The notes beneath the pieces were generated by a model. The model searched no databases. It was not told the origin of the DNA and saw only the letters and a list, made by a program, of their open reading frames with translations. From Anaerolineales bacterium (GTDB lineage Bacteria; Chloroflexota; Anaerolineae; Anaerolineales; UBA4823), in assembly GCA_022865865.1 (NCBI GenBank), contig JALHTN010000599.1:1-9131 (forward strand): a stretch of DNA of 9,131 nt, written 5' to 3'. A program made the position numbers and the translations under genes. Positions 7,917-9,131 of the stretch are shown here, piece after piece. Within the stretch, counting starts at the first letter, position 1. Each line of letters starts with the position of its first letter.

Positions 7917-7932
7917 TGTGATTTAGATCACA
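7917..7932. promoter_or_regulatory. CRP-type operator, near-perfect TGTGA-N6-TCACA
   Basis: The sequence TGTGATTTAGATCACA has both E. coli CRP half-sites intact with the standard six-base spacer, and differs from the ideal symmetric core TGTGATCTAGATCACA at one base. The Crp-family regulator encoded at 3584-4309 keeps the Arg-Glu recognition pair expected to read this motif. The centre lies about 110 bases before the predicted transcription start. That is far for direct class I activation but possible with DNA bending, a second factor or another promoter. Confidence 0.8.
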
Positions 7933-7953
7933 CTTGGCTCGTTCAGCAGGTCA

Positions 7954-7970
7954 CATCCACCAGGTGGATG
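7954..7970. promoter_or_regulatory. Operator-like perfect palindrome between CRP site and promoter
   Basis: CATCCACCAGGTGGATG is a perfect 8-bp inverted repeat around a single central base. Its centre is about 73 bases before the predicted start of transcription and about 37 bases after the CRP-site centre. A one-base loop makes an RNA hairpin role unlikely, so a dimeric DNA-binding protein is the better reading. The protein is unknown. Confidence 0.5.
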
Positions 7971-7999
7971 ACTTCACTGGTCGAAACTATCTTGTTTCA

Positions 8000-8028
8000 C
8001 TGACATTTCCCACCTAAACGGGTATATT
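8000..8028 (+). promoter_or_regulatory. Sigma70-type promoter for the repeat-protein gene
   Basis: CTGACA (8000-8005, five of six matches to the -35 consensus) and TATATT (8023-8028, five of six to the -10) are separated by exactly 17 bases. Transcription would start near 8035, giving a 5' leader of about 45 bases that is A/C-rich and unstructured. Confidence 0.7.
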
Positions 8029-8067
8029 TAGGCACGGGAGACACAAACAAAACAACTAACCAATCCC

Positions 8068-8073
8068 AAGGAG
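8068..8073 (+). promoter_or_regulatory. Strong ribosome binding site of the repeat-protein gene
   Basis: AAGGAG with a six-base A-rich spacer precedes the ATG at 8080. It is the best ribosome site in the window and implies high expression. Confidence 0.85.
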
Positions 8074-8079
8074 ATAAAA

Positions 8080-8892
8080 ATGAGCGCAGACGAATCTAGA
8101 AAAGTTGTCAGTCGAGCGGTAATGGAAGAAGATTTTCGTAATCAATTGTTCAGTGATCCCGACACAGCCCTGGTGGGTTACGATCTAACCCCAGAAGAAA
8201 TCAGTGCACTGCGTTCGATCCCTGCCGAAACGATCGATGAATTCGCCAATAATTTAGATGAGCGCATCTCGATGTCGCTGCTGTATTTTGGTGCTGATCT
8301 GATGGGTGGTGAGGCGATGGGCAGTGACGCCATGGGCGGCGCAGCTGAGGGTGGTTCAGCGTTTGGAAGCGATGCCATGGGCAGTAACGCCGAAGGCAGT
8401 TTGGCAGAGGGTAGTGTCGCTGAAGGCAGCTTTGCTGAAGGCAGCCTGGCTGAAGGCAGCTTAGCCGAAGGTAGTTTGGCGGAAGGCAGTTTAGCCGAAG
8501 GCAGTTTTGCTGAGGGCAGCCTGGCCGAAGGCAGTTTAGCAGAGGGCAGCCTGGCAGAGGGTAGTCTTGCAGAGGGCAGCCTGGCAGAGGGTAGTCTTGC
8601 AGAGGGCAGCCTGGCAGAGGGTAGTCTTGCCGAAGGCAGTCTGGCAGAGGGTAGTCTTGCCGAAGGCAGTCTTGCTGAAGGCAGCTTAGCCGAAGGTAGT
8701 TTGGCTGAAGGCAGTCTGGCAGAGGGTAGTGTCGCTGAAGGCAGTCTGGCTGAAGGCGGCGAGGCCATGGGCGCTGACGCAGTGTTTGGTGCCGCAGCGG
8801 GCAGTACAGGCAACTGGCTGGAGAGATTAGCCACAGCACTGGGTGTCAGTGGCGGTGGCGGTGGCGGCGGCGGCAGCAACAACTACTACTAA
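8080..8892 (+). CDS. NHLP/Nif11-like leader protein with 24 AEGSL pentapeptide repeats and poly-Gly tail
   Basis: Seen: 270 aa in four parts. Residues 1-70 are an acidic helical domain with EEDFRNQLFSDPDTAL and YDLTPEEISALRSI, the pattern of Nif11/NHLP-clan RiPP leaders (families of the Franean1_4349 or Os1348 kind, from memory). Residues 76-107 are degenerate pentads (GGEAM, GSDAM, GGAAE). Residues 108-227 are 24 tandem [L/V/F]AEGS units, the last ending GG. Residues 228-270 contain GGEAM-like pentads, a short amphipathic helix (NWLERLATALG), eight glycines (258-265) and SNNYY. The repeat has no Cys and Ser as the only hydroxylated residue. A large hydrophobic residue every fifth position with Gly two before it resembles pentapeptide-repeat beta-solenoids, though the usual A-D/N-L core is absent. 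It may be a RiPP-like multicore precursor or an exported structural/surface protein. It has no Sec signal peptide. Position and promoter link it to the Crp/M50 genes upstream. Confidence 0.85.
   Translation: MSADESRKVVSRAVMEEDFRNQLFSDPDTALVGYDLTPEEISALRSIPAETIDEFANNLDERISMSLLYFGADLMGGEAMGSDAMGGAAEGGSAFGSDAMGSNAEGSLAEGSVAEGSFAEGSLAEGSLAEGSLAEGSLAEGSFAEGSLAEGSLAEGSLAEGSLAEGSLAEGSLAEGSLAEGSLAEGSLAEGSLAEGSLAEGSLAEGSLAEGSLAEGSVAEGSLAEGGEAMGADAVFGAAAGSTGNWLERLATALGVSGGGGGGGGSNNYY
8401..8760 (+). repeat. 24 tandem 15-bp units coding [L/V/F]AEGS
   Basis: Twenty-three full units plus a final LAEGG unit are uninterrupted and in frame. First residues run L V F L L L L F, then fourteen L, then V, L. Units differ mainly at synonymous positions (Leu ttg/tta/ctg/ctt, Ala gcc/gct/gca/gcg, Glu gaa/gag). 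A 30-bp higher-order period appears at 8551-8670, where ctggcagagggtagt alternates with a ctt-starting unit four times. Confidence 0.97.
8851..8874 (+). repeat. GGY codon run encoding eight glycines
   Basis: Eight consecutive ggc/ggt codons encode glycine 258-265 of the repeat protein, just before its SNNYY end. The triplet run is prone to slippage, so its length may vary between strains. Confidence 0.95.
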
Positions 8893-8916
8893 AATTAATT
8901 TCTCCCACAATGAATT

Positions 8917-8944
8917 TACAGCCGCCCAAATTTGGGCGGCTGTA
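8917..8944 (+). terminator. Perfect 28-bp palindrome, likely transcription terminator of the repeat-protein gene
   Basis: Arms 8917-8930 and 8931-8944 (TACAGCCGCCCAAA and its exact reverse complement) form a GC-rich stem with an AATT tip, 24 bases after the stop codon. Only a weak T-rich stretch (TTATGTT) follows, so termination may be partial or Rho-assisted. An mRNA-stabilising 3' hairpin is an alternative. Its symmetry lets it work on both strands. Confidence 0.75.
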
Positions 8945-8954
8945 TTATGTTCCG

Positions 8955-8983
8955 TTGACGCCTCTGCCTGCTCGTGATAGAAT
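8955..8983 (+). promoter_or_regulatory. Sigma70-type promoter of tRNA-Lys
   Basis: TTGACG (8955-8960) and TAGAAT (8978-8983), each five of six to consensus, are separated by 17 bases. The expected start near 8990 is a few bases before the mature tRNA 5' end, as is usual for single tRNA genes. Confidence 0.75.
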
Positions 8984-8994
8984 GCGCCTTAATC

Positions 8995-9066
8995 GGGCGC
9001 GTAGCTCAATGGTAGAGCAGTGGCCTTTTAAGCCATTGGTTGCAGGTTCGAGCCCTGCCGCGCTCA
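8995..9066 (+). tRNA. trnK: tRNA-Lys (anticodon TTT)
   Basis: The 72 bases fold into a full cloverleaf. The acceptor GGGCGCG pairs with CGCGCTC (one G-T), the D stem is GCTC/GAGC, and the anticodon stem GTGGC/GCCAT encloses loop CTTTTAA with anticodon TTT at its centre. A five-base variable loop TGGTT follows, then T stem GCAGG/CCTGC around TTCGAGC, and discriminator A. CCA is not encoded (ACTT follows), so it must be added after transcription. It reads AAA and, by wobble, AAG lysine codons. Confidence 0.97.
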
Positions 9067-9070
9067 CTTC

Positions 9071-9099
9071 AAAGATCCATATAAATTGGATCTTTTTTT
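9071..9099 (+). terminator. Rho-independent terminator after tRNA-Lys
   Basis: AAAGATCCA (9071-9079) pairs with TGGATCTTT (9087-9095) around a seven-base loop, and a run of seven T ends at 9099. It begins five bases after the tRNA and is a textbook intrinsic terminator. Confidence 0.92.
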
Positions 9100-9131
9100 G
9101 ATTAAACCTGCTTGATATCTGATTCTCATCG

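Larger units (their letters stand above)
7829..8079 (+). promoter_or_regulatory. Regulatory intergenic region upstream of the repeat-protein gene
   Basis: These 251 bases hold no credible gene. The first 85 or so are AT-rich and show only a weak, imperfect hairpin (7848-7854 with 7874-7880, long loop, no T tract). The rest carries a CRP-like palindrome, a second palindrome, a sigma70-type promoter and an A-rich leader of about 45 bases ending in a strong ribosome site, all listed separately. The arrangement shows that the repeat-protein gene has its own controlled transcription. Confidence 0.8.

Noticed and set aside
8401..8760. CRISPR array
   Set aside because: Units are contiguous 15-bp in-frame coding repeats with no spacers.
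8178..8882. Long minus-strand open frames over the repeat gene (Pro- and Leu-rich)
   Set aside because: They arise because a 15-bp repeat has no stop codons in several frames. The + frame has a promoter, a strong ribosome site and a sensible leader domain; the minus frames have none.
8995..9066. tRNA-Lys as an integration site (att) of a mobile element
   Set aside because: No integrase and no repeated tRNA 3' end is visible in the window, so nothing supports integration here.
8910..9101. 63-aa + strand open frame
   Set aside because: It runs through the terminator palindrome, the tRNA promoter, the tRNA-Lys gene and its terminator, so it is not coding.

Overview
The window looks like part of a bacterial chromosome of moderate GC. 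The gene set suggests a Chloroflexota (Anaerolineae-like) organism: a lipoprotein metalloprotease with immune-inhibitor-A-type beta domains, a large M50 protease fused to cyclic-nucleotide-binding domains, and an NHLP-like leader protein. This placement rests on gene content and style only and is an inference. All genes are on the + strand.

Layout. Positions 1-590 hold the 3' end of a SpoIIE/RsbU-type PP2C phosphatase. A 681-aa secreted lipoprotein metalloprotease follows (623-2668). Next comes a 307-aa partial paralogue that lacks both the signal peptide and the protease domain (2686-3609). Its last 26 bases overlap the start of a Crp/Fnr regulator (3584-4309). The regulator's stop codon directly abuts the start of a 1094-aa membrane protein (4310-7594) with a PqqD-like N-terminus, an M50 site-2-protease core, about a dozen membrane segments and two C-terminal cNMP-binding domains. 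A 70-aa double zinc-site protein (7616-7828) closes this tightly packed, probably co-transcribed block.

A 251-bp regulatory intergenic region follows. It holds a near-perfect E. coli-type CRP palindrome, a second perfect operator-like palindrome and a good sigma70-type promoter. These precede a 270-aa protein (8080-8892) with a short helical NHLP/Nif11-like leader, 24 tandem AEGSL-type pentapeptides, an eight-glycine tract and a SNNYY tail. A strong hairpin, a tRNA-Lys(TTT) gene with its own promoter, and an intrinsic terminator end the window.

How the genes may work together (inference). The Crp protein keeps the recognition-helix Arg-Glu pair of E. coli CRP, and the matching DNA site lies in front of the repeat-protein gene. 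The membrane protease carries a leader-recognition-type PqqD domain and two further cNMP sensors. Together this suggests a cyclic-nucleotide-controlled system that makes, processes or exports the leader-plus-repeat protein, with the zinc protein and the lipoprotein protease as possible accessories. No RiPP-modifying enzyme (radical SAM, YcaO, LanM) and no ABC exporter is visible in the window, so a RiPP interpretation is only one option. A pentapeptide beta-solenoid surface protein is the main alternative.
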